Positions 63,984-64,000 of a DNA stretch of 64,000 bases are shown in pieces (the stretch's first letter is position 1; each line of letters opens with the position of its first letter). Source of the stretch: Arenibacter arenosicollis (GTDB lineage Bacteria; Bacteroidota; Bacteroidia; Flavobacteriales; Flavobacteriaceae); assembly GCF_014397245.1 (NCBI RefSeq), contig NZ_JACLHY010000001.1, positions 682,001 to 746,000 on the forward strand, in the 5' to 3' direction. Under the pieces are notes generated by a model that saw nothing but the letters and a program-made list of their open reading frames with translations, searched no databases and had not been told where the DNA came from. Both the position numbers and the translations under genes were made by a program.

Positions 63984-64000
63984 TCAAACAAAATAAAGAA

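Overview
This window comes from a Bacteroidota genome, most likely a marine member of the Flavobacteriaceae. The evidence is several protein families largely confined to that group (DUF6427, DUF6341, DUF4837, DUF5687, DUF6168, DUF6747 and DUF6909 types), type IX secretion and gliding genes (PorP/SprF, PorE-like OmpA, SprE/PorW, a type B sorting domain), and Bacteroidota-type promoters (TAnnTTTG) directly upstream of many starts. No rRNA, tRNA, CRISPR array, insertion sequence or phage gene was seen.

Layout. (1) 1-3.65 kb: housekeeping genes (DUF4254, DUF6427, divergent DUF6341, purD). (2) 3.65-33.5 kb: a long minus-strand surface-polysaccharide locus. From its promoter-proximal end it holds a Wzz-like protein, dTDP-L-rhamnose genes (rfbB, A, C, D), a nine-gene set of the legionaminic-acid type (dehydratase, aminotransferase, acetyltransferase, nonulosonate synthase, hydrolysing epimerase, CBS-nucleotidyltransferase, CMP-transferase, two oxidoreductases), a surface module (SGNH hydrolase, FN3 lipoprotein, anchored unknown), an acetyltransferase, a Wzx flippase, a possible nonulosonate transferase, two Wzy/WaaL-like proteins, an epimerase, a GT4, Gmd and an Rmd-like reductase, the initiating sugar transferase, and a UDP-xylose synthase. 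Much of 6.5-30 kb is visibly richer in A/T than its flanks and uses several GTG/TTG starts, which fits an exchangeable glycan locus.

(3) 33.5-38.2 kb: DUF6909, GH3-family, M23 peptidase and tatA. (4) 38.4-47.3 kb: a three-gene secretion unit made of a 1729-residue T9SS type B surface protein, a PorP/SprF partner and a SPOR/OmpA envelope protein. (5) 47.3-59 kb: a 56-residue DUF6747-like gene, DUF4837, an MltD-like transglycosylase, pgk, holB, a DoxX-like protein, patatin, a flavin/2Fe-2S reductase and a two-gene ABC exporter. (6) 59-64 kb: sprE/porW, a bactofilin, and the start of the ATP synthase F0 operon (atpZ-type, DUF6168, atpB, atpE).

How the parts fit together: the glycan locus supplies nucleotide sugars (UDP-Xyl, GDP-6-deoxyhexose, dTDP-L-Rha and a CMP-nonulosonate), a polyprenyl-phosphate initiator, flippase, polymerase and chain-length control, so a Wzx/Wzy-dependent surface glycan containing a sialic-acid-like sugar is the most economical reading. 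The most promising less-described items are the candidate nonulosonate transferase (13059-14018), the SGNH/FN3/anchored module (15793-19993) with its atypical catalytic blocks, and the phosphorylase-like motifs in the DUF6909 protein. All functions are inferred from sequence motifs and context; no searches were run.
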